A stretch of 47,049 bases of DNA from VGKU01 sp964388785 (GTDB taxonomy: Bacteria > Patescibacteriota > Patescibacteriia > UBA9934 > GWF2-40-263). The notes under the pieces were generated by a model. The model did no database searches, had not been told where the DNA came from, and saw only the letters and a program-made list of their open reading frames with translations. Shown in pieces: positions 38,867 through 46,853 of the stretch. The translations under genes were made by a program, and so were the position numbers. The stretch lies in contig CAYMBX010000003.1 in NCBI GenBank assembly GCA_964388785.1, positions 1 to 47,049 of the forward strand, read 5' to 3'. Positions within the stretch are counted from its first letter, which is position 1. The number at the start of each line of letters is the position of its first letter.

Positions 38867-39574
38867 TCAACCATGTCGGTGGTGGTAAACCGAGCTGTGT
38901 TCGTTTCCGTACAGTTCGCCAATCGTCTCTTTTGTGAGAGCTGTTTTCGGCGGCCCGAAACAAACCAATCGCTTATTAACGCAAACAATTTGGTCAACCA
39001 CATGCGAGATTACAGAAATATCATGGGACACGATAATAACGGTCGTTCCATAGGCGTTCCGTTGTCCTTGCATGAGATCGTAAAATTGTTTTTCACCGAC
39101 AATATCGATGCCGGTGGACGGTTCATCCAAAATCAGCAGTTCCGGATGATGAAGGGTCGCCTGCGCGATTAAGACGCGCTGAAGCTGGCCACCGGACAGG
39201 GAACCAACGCGTTTTTTCAAAACGGAGTGTGCAAGCCCGACTTCTTCCAGCTTTTCCGTTAATGAAACATGCGTTCCGTGGTTCAAGCTCAGTCGCAGGT
39301 ACTCTTCTACGGTGATGGGAAATTGCGCGTCGATTTGAAATCGCTGTGGAAGATACCCGATCCGTGTGTGTCGATGATTGAGCGGTTGACCATCGATTAA
39401 AATGTCGCCACGTTCGATCGGAACAAGTCCAAGGATCGCACGAATAAGCGTGGTTTTTCCTGATCCGTTTGGTCCGATCACTGCAGCGATCTGTCCTTTC
39501 TCAATCTGAAAACTGACGCCCGTTAAGATGGGTTGTTCCCCAAGTCGGACATGCAGGTTCGAAACCTGCACCAT
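38867..39574 (-). CDS. znuC: Zinc/manganese ABC transporter ATPase
   Basis: 235 residues from MVQVSNLHV. Walker A GPNGSGKTT, signature LSGGQLQRVLIAQA, Walker B LLILDEPSTGID and the switch His in IIVSHDISV. An upstream in-frame ATG (39616) would overlap znuA by 29 nt; 39574 leaves a 13-nt gap with GAAGAAG ahead and is preferred. The C-terminus is short, as in other metal-type ATPases. Confidence 0.93.
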   Translation of the reverse strand: MVQVSNLHVRLGEQPILTGVSFQIEKGQIAAVIGPNGSGKTTLIRAILGLVPIERGDILIDGQPLNHRHTRIGYLPQRFQIDAQFPITVEEYLRLSLNHGTHVSLTEKLEEVGLAHSVLKKRVGSLSGGQLQRVLIAQATLHHPELLILDEPSTGIDIVGEKQFYDLMQGQRNAYGTTVIIVSHDISVISHVVDQIVCVNKRLVCFGPPKTALTKETIGELYGNEHSSVYHHRHG

Positions 39575-39587
39575 CGCAACTTCTTCG

Positions 39588-40466
39588 TTATTGATTTTGC
39601 GAGATGATGAGTGCATTTGATCTCATGAGGTCAAGGTAACTGTCTGTCTCGACGGTTCCACCGATCGGATCAATCGTGACAACAGAAACGTTCTGGTCGG
39701 AAAGAAATGCCTCCAGTGCCGCGGATGAAAACTGCGGTTCGGCATATAGGACGCGTGTTTGTGTCTGTTGAATCGTTTGCGAAAGCTCCGCAAGATATTG
39801 CGGGGTAGGTTCACGTCCGGGCAAAGGTTCAAACGTGGCCGCAATTTCCATTCCATACGCGTCAGCAAAATAATACCACGCGTCATGGAAGGTGATCATC
39901 TTTTTGTTTTCTATTTGTGCGAGTTCAGAACGGATAGATCCGTCAAGTTCTTCGAGTGCCGCGACGAAAGTTTGCAAATTTTGTTCAATGGTGACGCGTT
40001 GATCAGGAACAAGAGAGATTAATTCTTCAGCCACAGTTTCCGCAATGAGCTTACCGTTTCGAACATCAAGCCAGTAGTGAGGATCATTTGTCGTTTCTTC
40101 TTCCGTCGAGTCTCTCAGTTGAATCCCCCGATCCACAACCACAACCTTCTCTTGCTTTTGCGCAAACGCCGCTGCCCAGTCATCAAGTCCGTGACCGATC
40201 GTAAACACGCGAGCCGACTGCTCGATGCGTCTGACGGTTTGTGGGTTCATCTCAAATGTGTGCGGACTCGCACCCGGCGGTAAAATAAGTTCGGTTTCAA
40301 TCACGTCGCCACCCACGGTACGGACGATATCATAAAGAGGAAAGATGCTTGCGGTGACAAGCGGTTTTTCATCAAGAAGCTCTGTCGGGTCTTTTTGAAA
40401 AAGAAGTGCAATAATAACAAGACCCAAGAGAACGAGCGCGATCATGATCATGATGAATTTTTTCAT
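39588..40466 (-). CDS. znuA: Zinc/manganese-binding lipo-/membrane-anchored solute-binding protein
   Basis: Cluster A-I metal-binding protein of 292 residues: N-terminal hydrophobic anchor (IMIMIALVLLGLVIIALLF, no lipobox Cys), then metal-site residues His in GASPHTFEMNP, His in DPHYWLDVRNG, His in ITFHDAWYYF and an acidic residue in VTIDPIGG. It lacks the His-rich loop of Gram-negative ZnuA. ATG 40466 overlaps the fur-like stop (ATGA), which fixes the start. Confidence 0.92.
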   Translation of the reverse strand: MKKFIMIMIALVLLGLVIIALLFQKDPTELLDEKPLVTASIFPLYDIVRTVGGDVIETELILPPGASPHTFEMNPQTVRRIEQSARVFTIGHGLDDWAAAFAQKQEKVVVVDRGIQLRDSTEEETTNDPHYWLDVRNGKLIAETVAEELISLVPDQRVTIEQNLQTFVAALEELDGSIRSELAQIENKKMITFHDAWYYFADAYGMEIAATFEPLPGREPTPQYLAELSQTIQQTQTRVLYAEPQFSSAALEAFLSDQNVSVVTIDPIGGTVETDSYLDLMRSNALIISQNQ

Positions 40467-40828
40467 ACGCAGGATGGACATCGTTTTTGAATTTCAAGTG
40501 TATGGGGAGCATTGAGCTCAATCGGGCAGGGGACACAGGACATAAGATGACACTCCGGACATGTTTGGTGTTCGTGGTGAGAAAGAGCCGAGCGCTCAAA
40601 AAATTCCTCTTGCGTGTGGACATGGAGAGACGTGATCAGTCCGGCATCAAGAAATTTTTGAATGTTGCGGTAGATCGTCGAGAGATCTTTTTCTTTATAG
40701 ACCTCAGCCATCTGTGGGGCGCTCCAGGCCCTGTCCTGCATAAAGAGTTCCAGCAAGTCATGGCGATCTTGTGTGCAGCGCAACCCCACCTTTTTCATGA
40801 GATGATCGATTGTGCAGTCGTGTTGCAT
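40463..40828 (-). CDS. zur: Fur-family metalloregulator, Zur-like
   Basis: 121 residues from MQHDCTIDHL. Winged-helix half: GLRCTQDRHDLLELF, WSAPQMAEVYKEKDLSTIYRNIQKF. Dimerisation half: HHEHQTCPECHLMSC, then a second Cys pair at the very end (RCPSC) for structural zinc. Being first in an operon with znuACB, with a palindrome in its own promoter, it is most likely the zinc-responsive repressor. Mur or Fur specificity cannot be excluded from sequence alone. Start 40828 rather than 40855, which lies at the start of the transcript. Confidence 0.87.
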   Translation of the reverse strand: MQHDCTIDHLMKKVGLRCTQDRHDLLELFMQDRAWSAPQMAEVYKEKDLSTIYRNIQKFLDAGLITSLHVHTQEEFFERSALSHHEHQTCPECHLMSCVPCPIELNAPHTLEIQKRCPSCV

Positions 40829-40853
40829 AAGAAAAGGGAATATACACGTGTAC

Positions 40854-40883
40854 ATTATGCAAGTAGACTTGCATTTTTGTCAA
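40854..40883 (-). promoter_or_regulatory. zur-znuACB promoter
   Basis: On the minus strand TTGACA (40878-40883), an 18-nt spacer and CATAAT (40854-40859). The -35 uses the same bases as the -35 of the opposite promoter (TTGTCAA, 40877-40883). Confidence 0.7.
40858..40873. promoter_or_regulatory. Predicted Zur operator
   Basis: TGCAAGTAGACTTGCA, a 7-2-7 perfect inverted repeat between the -35 and -10 of the zur-znu promoter, where a bound repressor would block RNA polymerase. A second palindrome, TACACGTGTA, lies just downstream in the leader. Confidence 0.65.
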
Positions 40884-40905
40884 ATCATCAAAAAGATGCT
40901 AAAAT
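40877..40905 (+). promoter_or_regulatory. Promoter of the YibE/F gene, leaderless
   Basis: TTGTCA (40877-40882), a 17-nt spacer and TGCTAAAAT (extended -10 at 40900-40905), then 8 nt to ATG 40914. A palindrome AGCATATGCT overlaps the start codon. Confidence 0.7.
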
Positions 40906-40913
40906 TTGAGCAT

Positions 40914-41990
40914 ATGCTTCGTAAAGGACTGCTGGTTATTTTTTTTGGTTTGAACATTGCATCGTCTGCGTTCGCGCAAGAAATAGCAGAACCAAAAGAA
41001 GTCAAAGCAACGATTGAATCCATTGAGGAAACCGCTCAGGAAGGTGTAGCCAATTTTTATGTTTTTCAGGCAAGAACAGGGTTAAATGAATTGTTCCGTG
41101 TCGATACAGGCGACTCATATCCGGACGGACTGTATATTCCGTTACGCGTTGGCGACCAGGTAAATCTGCGGGTGGTGGACATGCCTGATGGGTCACAACA
41201 GGTCTACTTCGATGACAAAGTGAGAACGCCGGTACTACTCATCCTCTTTTTTGTGTTTGCGCTCATTACCATCGGGGTCGGTTTTTTCCGTGGTCTGTTC
41301 TCACTGATCGGTCTTGGTATTACGATTAGTATTCTTGGATTTTTTCTGCTTCCTAGCATTCTGGCGGGGAAGGATCCCGTTCTTTATACCGTTCTGGCAT
41401 CGATCATGATTCTGTTTTTCAATATTCATCTTTCTCACGGACTAAAACTACGCACCTTCTTCGCGTTTCTCGGCACCATGAGTGGATTGCTCATTGTGTG
41501 GGTGCTCACACTCTTATTTACGCGCGTATCGTCGTTATCGGGTTTGGGGACGGAGGAATCCTCACTCCTGCTTTGGGAAATTGAAGCTGTCAGCGATCCA
41601 ATTCGTATTTTTGCAGCCGCGGCCATTCTGGGCGCGGTTGGTGTGCTTGATGACATTGCGGTTGCACAAGCGGAAGTGGTTGCCGAACTCGCACACACGG
41701 ATCCCACCCTCTCGCGGACGCGTCTGTTCTGGAAAGCAATGCGTCTCGGTCAACACCATATTGCATCCACGGTAAATACGCTCGTGCTTGTCTACGCCGG
41801 AACGGCGCTCCCCGCCTTTCTCCTTTTTTTCTCCGCATCAACAGACATCAATTCATTTTTAAATAACGAGGTGGTTGCAGAGGAGTTTATCCGCACTCTT
41901 GCGGGGACGACCGCTTTGATTCTCACGGTTCCACTCGCAACACTTTTTGCAGTCCTCCCAAAGATTGACAGCATCAAAAAACAAGGATAA
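40914..41990 (+). CDS. YibE/F-family membrane protein
   Basis: 358 residues with a signal peptide (GLLVIFFGLNIASSAFAQE), a small beta-rich outside domain (~residues 25-95; RVGDQVNLRVVDMPDG), and six to eight helices of the YibE/F family, including ILGAVGVLDDIAVAQAEVVAEL and HIASTVNTLVLVYAGTALP. No established function. It shares a compact divergent promoter with the zur-znu operon, so it may respond to the same metal signal; that link is inference. Confidence 0.88.
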   Translation: MLRKGLLVIFFGLNIASSAFAQEIAEPKEVKATIESIEETAQEGVANFYVFQARTGLNELFRVDTGDSYPDGLYIPLRVGDQVNLRVVDMPDGSQQVYFDDKVRTPVLLILFFVFALITIGVGFFRGLFSLIGLGITISILGFFLLPSILAGKDPVLYTVLASIMILFFNIHLSHGLKLRTFFAFLGTMSGLLIVWVLTLLFTRVSSLSGLGTEESSLLLWEIEAVSDPIRIFAAAAILGAVGVLDDIAVAQAEVVAELAHTDPTLSRTRLFWKAMRLGQHHIASTVNTLVLVYAGTALPAFLLFFSASTDINSFLNNEVVAEEFIRTLAGTTALILTVPLATLFAVLPKIDSIKKQG

Positions 41991-42006
41991 TCTCAGTAAA
42001 CTGAAT

Positions 42007-42456
42007 ATGTATATTTCTCAACAGGGTCTGGAAGAACTCAAGCGCGAACTGGAAGAACGCACGCGACAAACACGGCGAACCATAGCGGAAACCATCAGTG
42101 CCGCGAAAGAACTCGGGGATCTCTCCGAGAATTTTGAATATCAAGACGCGAAGGAGCAGCAAGCGCTGAACGAAGCACGCATTCTTCAATTGGAAGACAT
42201 GGTACGGAATGCGGTGATTGTTGAACAAACGACAGGAAACGATAAAATTATTCTCGGTTCCACATTTACCGCACTGGTGGGCACGCAGGAAAAAACCTAT
42301 CAAATGGTGGGTTCGACAGAGGCAGATCCGCTCGGGGGGAAAATCAGCAATGAATCCCCGCTCGGACGGGCGCTTATCGGACACAAGGTAGGGGATCGTG
42401 TCGCGGTGGAAACGCCAAATGGAGCGATCGAGTATAAAATCATTTCGATAGAATAG
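42007..42456 (+). CDS. greA: Transcription elongation factor GreA
   Basis: 149 residues. N-terminal coiled coil (YISQQGLEELKRELEERTRQTRRTIAETISAAKELGDLSENFEYQDAKEQQ) with the acidic tip DLSEN, and C-terminal FKBP-like domain (GSTFTAL to SNESPLGRALIGHKVGDRVAVETPNG). It rescues backtracked RNA polymerase. ATG 42007 is used; the upstream open frame overlaps the YibE/F gene. A 3-nt gap to lysS. Confidence 0.95.
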   Translation: MYISQQGLEELKRELEERTRQTRRTIAETISAAKELGDLSENFEYQDAKEQQALNEARILQLEDMVRNAVIVEQTTGNDKIILGSTFTALVGTQEKTYQMVGSTEADPLGGKISNESPLGRALIGHKVGDRVAVETPNGAIEYKIISIE

Positions 42457-42459
42457 TTT

Positions 42460-44424
42460 ATGTTCGAGGAAGAAATTGTTCGAAGGAAACGACTTGAAGC
42501 GATGCGGTCGAGGGGAATTGATCCCTATCCGTCATCAGTCACGCGCAACCATACACTCCATGAAGTCACTGTTGCGTTTTCGGAACTTGAATCATCACAG
42601 GCATCCGTGAGTGTTGTCGGAAGAGTTCGTCTCATCCGTACACACGGCGGTCTGACATTCCTTCAGCTTCAAGATGAGAGTGCAGTGATGCAAGCCGCAC
42701 TGAAGCGCGATGTGCTCGGGGACGACGTCTATCATGCCTTTCTTGATTCCATTGATCTTGGAGATTTCCTTCAAATAGAAGGGGTGGTTTTTGTGACAAA
42801 AAAAGGCGAGCAAACAATTCTCGTGCGTTCCTATCGCGTGTTGGCCAAGGCACTCTACCCGCTTCCGGAAAAATGGCACGGCCTGACAGACACAGAAACG
42901 CGCTTCCGCAAGCGCTATCTCGATCTCTTGATGAATCAAGACGTGAAGCACCGAATGGTCATGCGTTCAAAAATTATTTCAGCGATCCGTGAACTATTGG
43001 ATACAAAGGGGTTTTTGGAAGTCGAAACACCAACGCTTCAACCTGTTTATGGAGGAGGATTCGCCCGTCCGTTTGTCACTCATCACAATGCGCTCGATGC
43101 GGATTTTTATCTGCGCATTTCCGATGAGATGTATCTCAAACGCCTTCTCGTTGGTGGATTCGAGAAGGTCTATGAGATCACAAAGGTCTTCCGTAATGAG
43201 GGGATCGATCGGGATCACAATCCGGAGTTTACCATGTTTGAAGCGCAAATCGCGTACGAAAATTATGAGTACGGGATGAATGTTTTTGAAGAAATTTTTG
43301 AGCATGCGGCACAAAAAGCTCTCGGCACGACACGTGTACAACATGGAGACACTCTGATTGAATTGAAGCGCCCCTGGAAACGTATGAAACTCGTTGAAGC
43401 GGTGGCAGAAATTGGAGGGCTTCCGCAATCAACATGGCGAACAGTGGATGGTGCAAAAAAAGCGCTTTCCGAAAAAATTTCCACGAAAAAACAAGAAGAG
43501 ATGTCTCGGATGAATACGACGGGTGAACTGCTCGCATTCGCCTTCGAGGAACTGGTAGAAGAACAGCTTATCCAACCCACGATTATCTATGATTATCCTG
43601 TGGAAGTTTCTCCTCTTGCGAAGAAATCCAAAGACCCAGCGTTCGTTGAGCGATTTGAAGCGTTTGCGCTTGGAAGCGAGATCGGAAATAACTATTCGGA
43701 GTTGAATGACCCAGTCGATTTGGAGGCGCGATTCATTGAAGAAAAGCGTAAGGAAGAAGCAGGATTCGATGAAGCACATCAAACGGATTACGACTACCTG
43801 GACGCAATTAAACACGGTATGCCTCCGGCGTGCGGTCTTGGGATCGGAATCGACCGAATGGTCATGTTGCTGACAGGAGCAGACAACATAAAAGAAGTGA
43901 TTTTATTCCCGACATTGCGTCCGGAAAAGCAGGTGAAAAAAGAAGTGGCTCAATCGGATATTTTTGAATCCATCAAGGCACGTTTGCATCAACGTTCGGT
44001 TCCGTATGTCACAAAACATCATGGACCGAAGCCTGAAGACTCAGATGAAGCCATGGGATTCGAACCTTCAAAACGTCCGCATCACGAAGGGGCGAAGGCT
44101 CTTATTGTGAAGGGGAAAAAAACAGGTAATTTTTTTCATTTTGTGCTCCCTGATGACTGCAAAATTGACCAAAAGAAAGCGGAAAAAGTGATCGGAGAAA
44201 AATTTAGTTTCGCTTCCGCCGAGGAAGTAAAGTCTGTAACGAATTGTGTTCCTGGTTCTGTACCTCCTTTTGGGTCTGTTTTGGGGCTCAAAACGCATAT
44301 GGACATTCGTCTGAAAGAAAACAAAGAAATCTTTTTTAATGCGGGAAGGTTGACAGATTCGATTCGGATAGCACTCAGTGATTTTTTGCGCGCGGAGGAC
44401 GTCATTGAAGTAGATATTGTCTGA
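42460..44424 (+). CDS. lysS: Class II lysyl-tRNA synthetase fused to a YbaK/ProX-type editing domain
   Basis: Residues 1 to ~490 are a normal LysRS: OB-fold anticodon domain (SVVGRVRLIRTHGGLTFLQL), motif 2 FRNEGIDRDHNPEFTM, motif 3 GLGIGIDRMVMLLT, ending at ILFPTLRPE. The last ~165 residues match the YbaK/INS deacylase family: EGAKALIVKGKK (the Lys of the active site), FASAEEVKSVTNCVPGSVPPFG (the GxxxP loop) and FNAGRLTDSIRIALSDFLRA. YbaK-type domains remove wrong amino acids from tRNA. LysRS has no such domain in standard organisms, so this is a fusion of note. No frameshift or stop lies between the parts. Confidence 0.93.
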   Translation: MFEEEIVRRKRLEAMRSRGIDPYPSSVTRNHTLHEVTVAFSELESSQASVSVVGRVRLIRTHGGLTFLQLQDESAVMQAALKRDVLGDDVYHAFLDSIDLGDFLQIEGVVFVTKKGEQTILVRSYRVLAKALYPLPEKWHGLTDTETRFRKRYLDLLMNQDVKHRMVMRSKIISAIRELLDTKGFLEVETPTLQPVYGGGFARPFVTHHNALDADFYLRISDEMYLKRLLVGGFEKVYEITKVFRNEGIDRDHNPEFTMFEAQIAYENYEYGMNVFEEIFEHAAQKALGTTRVQHGDTLIELKRPWKRMKLVEAVAEIGGLPQSTWRTVDGAKKALSEKISTKKQEEMSRMNTTGELLAFAFEELVEEQLIQPTIIYDYPVEVSPLAKKSKDPAFVERFEAFALGSEIGNNYSELNDPVDLEARFIEEKRKEEAGFDEAHQTDYDYLDAIKHGMPPACGLGIGIDRMVMLLTGADNIKEVILFPTLRPEKQVKKEVAQSDIFESIKARLHQRSVPYVTKHHGPKPEDSDEAMGFEPSKRPHHEGAKALIVKGKKTGNFFHFVLPDDCKIDQKKAEKVIGEKFSFASAEEVKSVTNCVPGSVPPFGSVLGLKTHMDIRLKENKEIFFNAGRLTDSIRIALSDFLRAEDVIEVDIV

Positions 44425-44425
44425 T

Positions 44426-44836
44426 ATGTCTGAGACTCGTGTTCTTGTTTTTGGAACTTTTGACGGTCTACATCCCGGCCATCTGTATTTTTTGCGTATG
44501 GCAAAAACATTCGGAGATTATCTGGTTGTTGCCGTTGCACGCGATCAGCATGTTCGAGAATTGAAGGGAAGGGAACCGCTTCATCCAGAAACACAGCGAC
44601 AAGAAGCTGTGCGAGGGCTCGGATATGTGGATCAAGTGGTGTTAAGCGATGAGGTTCTCGGATCGTTTGAGATTATGACGTCCATACAGCCAGACATGAT
44701 TCTGCTCGGACATGATCAGGAGGCGTTGCGTCTGGCACTTGAGCAATGGATGAAAACATGTGATCTCTCAATCCCGATTGAACAGATTTCAGAATATGAT
44801 TTCGAGATGTGTCATAACTGCACGTGTGGTCATTGA
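44426..44836 (+). CDS. RibL-like FAD synthetase / cytidylyltransferase-family nucleotidyltransferase
   Basis: 136 residues. The nucleotidyltransferase motif FGTFDGLHPGHLYFL (HxGH), VAVARDQHVRELKGR and a late QPDMILLGHDQ match the TagD/RibL superfamily. The C-terminus ends in clustered cysteines (FEMCHNCTCGH); archaeal-type FAD synthetase RibL also has conserved C-terminal cysteines, which favours FAD synthesis over glycerol-phosphate activation. ATG 44426 is chosen over TTG 44417, which overlaps the lysS stop. Confidence 0.75.
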   Translation: MSETRVLVFGTFDGLHPGHLYFLRMAKTFGDYLVVAVARDQHVRELKGREPLHPETQRQEAVRGLGYVDQVVLSDEVLGSFEIMTSIQPDMILLGHDQEALRLALEQWMKTCDLSIPIEQISEYDFEMCHNCTCGH

Positions 44837-44853
44837 ACAGTGGGAAAACTTGT

Positions 44854-45984
44854 ATGCATCGCACTTGGGTTGAAATTGAAGAACAATCTCTTATTTCAAA
44901 TATCAAAACATTGCGTGCTCTCTCAGAGGGTGCGCGTTTTTGTGCAGTCGTAAAAGCCAACGCGTACGGACATGGCATTAAGGAAGTCGCACAGATTGCT
45001 GCACGAGCGGGAGTCCAAGCGTTTGCGGTTGACCAAATCGACGATGCGCTTCTCCTGCGCGGGCTGTTTCCAAGTGCACTCATTCTCCAACTCGGATATC
45101 TTCTGTTTGAAGATTATGCCGAGGCCATTCATCATCAAATCGATTTTACCGTATATGACCGCGAGGGGATCGCACATGCGGAAAAGATCGCTGCCGCGAC
45201 CGCATCGCGCGCGCGTATCCATCTCAAAATCGAGACTGGAACTTCACGGCAAGGCGTCCTGATGGAAGATCTTTCTGATTTGCTTCTTGAAATCCGACGA
45301 TGTACACACATTCAGCTTGTCGGCGTATCCACGCATTTTGCCAACATCGAAGATACGACTAATCCGGAATATGCCAGTCTTCAATTCTCACGATTTTCCG
45401 AGTCTGTGAAACTGGTCCAAGAATACGGTTTTCAGCCGGAGTTTGTTCACTGTGCGTGTTCCGCAGCCGTGTTGTTGTATCCGGATACACACGGATCACT
45501 CGTCCGTGCAGGAATTGCGATGTACGGCATTTGGCCCTCGGAATCCATTGAGGATACCATCCGTAAACAAACCATTTCTTGCGACCTGCGTCCGGTGTTA
45601 AAATGGAAGACACGCATCGCGCAAATTAAATCATTGCCTGCTGGAACACCAATTGGATACGGATTAACGGAACGATTGAAACAGCGCAGCCGTATTGCCG
45701 TGCTTCCCGTCGGATACTGGGATGGATACGATCGTCTTCTTTCTTCCGTTGGCGACATTTTAGTCAATGGTCAGCGATGCAAAGTGATGGGCCGTATTTG
45801 CATGAATATGATGATGATTGATGTCTCGGCCGTGCCCCATGTAGAAAAAGAAGATGTGGTGACGCTACTGGGTGTGGATGGACGTCATGAGGTAACCGCA
45901 TATGAACTTGCTCAAAAAACACGCACCATTCCATACGAAATCGTCACGCGAATCAATCCGCTCCTGCCACGGATCATTGTGTAG
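44854..45984 (+). CDS. alr: Alanine racemase
   Basis: PLP enzyme making D-alanine for peptidoglycan. The PLP Lys is in AVVKANAYGHG; the catalytic Tyr region reads PVGYWDGYDRLLS (usually GYADG); GRICMNMMMIDVS is diagnostic. 376 residues. The open frame extends back to 44824, but MHRTWVEIEEQSL at 44854 is the normal N-terminus. Followed after 6 nt by ftsQ, so two wall/division genes share a message. Confidence 0.95.
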   Translation: MHRTWVEIEEQSLISNIKTLRALSEGARFCAVVKANAYGHGIKEVAQIAARAGVQAFAVDQIDDALLLRGLFPSALILQLGYLLFEDYAEAIHHQIDFTVYDREGIAHAEKIAAATASRARIHLKIETGTSRQGVLMEDLSDLLLEIRRCTHIQLVGVSTHFANIEDTTNPEYASLQFSRFSESVKLVQEYGFQPEFVHCACSAAVLLYPDTHGSLVRAGIAMYGIWPSESIEDTIRKQTISCDLRPVLKWKTRIAQIKSLPAGTPIGYGLTERLKQRSRIAVLPVGYWDGYDRLLSSVGDILVNGQRCKVMGRICMNMMMIDVSAVPHVEKEDVVTLLGVDGRHEVTAYELAQKTRTIPYEIVTRINPLLPRIIV

Positions 45985-45990
45985 AGCCCT

Positions 45991-46830
45991 ATGAAAAGAC
46001 GTGACTTTTTTCAAAGAACACAGCAGAGACGGTATGCGTCCCGGACATATCGCAATCCCTATTTTCGTACAAATACATCCAAGCATGCACTCCGCTGGAT
46101 GATAGTCCCTGGAGTGCTTGTGGTTTTTTCACTGACAGGCGCGATCTTTTTGTTCGCCCACCCATTCTTCCGTCTCGAATCCGTGTCTGTTTCAGGAATT
46201 CAGCACACGGATCGATCGGAGATCTCAAACGTCATTCAGTCTTATCTGAGTGAACGTACCGCTCTTTTTTTTACGAATCAGAATAAATTTCTGTTTCGCG
46301 CTGAGGAACTTGCAGCACGCATGAATGCCTCTTTCACGTTCCGAGACCTTCAGATCGAACGCGATGGTACGCAGGTGCATCTCAAGGCAGTGGAACGAAC
46401 ATCTCAACTCCTGTGGCAGTCAGAAAACCAACTGTACATCGTTGATTTGGAAGGAATCGTTGTACGAACGGTTCAACCGGAAGAGCGTGAACATATCCAA
46501 ACAATCCTTCCGCTCTTTATCGACCGCAACGATGTGACGGTCGGGGTGGGGGATCCGGTTTTGGTGAAAAAAGAAATCGAATCGATTTTTCGCTTTCATG
46601 AACACCTTTCTCTTCAACACATTCCTTTTGTCCGTACAGAATTTGACCGACTGGCAGGGAAGTGGGTCGGTGTGATTACACAGACGGGTTTTCAAATTCT
46701 GTTCGATCCGTCTGCTGACGTGGATGAACAGGCAGCAAGACTCGAAGTGTTGATGCGCGATAAAATTAAAGACCAAACCTCGTTACAATATATTGATCTG
46801 CGATTCGGTGACCACGTTTACTATAAATAA
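45991..46830 (+). CDS. ftsQ: FtsQ/DivIB-type cell division protein
   Basis: 279 residues: basic cytoplasmic start (MKRRDFFQRTQQRR), one membrane helix (MIVPGVLVVFSLTGAIFLFA), a POTRA domain (FFRLESVSVSGIQHTDRSEISNVI) and a beta domain ending LQYIDLRFGDHVYYK, the typical FtsQ C-terminus. It recruits FtsL/FtsB and the septal wall machinery. No clear terminator follows; the next 219 nt have hairpins but no gene. Confidence 0.9.
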   Translation: MKRRDFFQRTQQRRYASRTYRNPYFRTNTSKHALRWMIVPGVLVVFSLTGAIFLFAHPFFRLESVSVSGIQHTDRSEISNVIQSYLSERTALFFTNQNKFLFRAEELAARMNASFTFRDLQIERDGTQVHLKAVERTSQLLWQSENQLYIVDLEGIVVRTVQPEEREHIQTILPLFIDRNDVTVGVGDPVLVKKEIESIFRFHEHLSLQHIPFVRTEFDRLAGKWVGVITQTGFQILFDPSADVDEQAARLEVLMRDKIKDQTSLQYIDLRFGDHVYYK

Positions 46831-46853
46831 AAAGAAGGTTCTATCTTGTGTCG

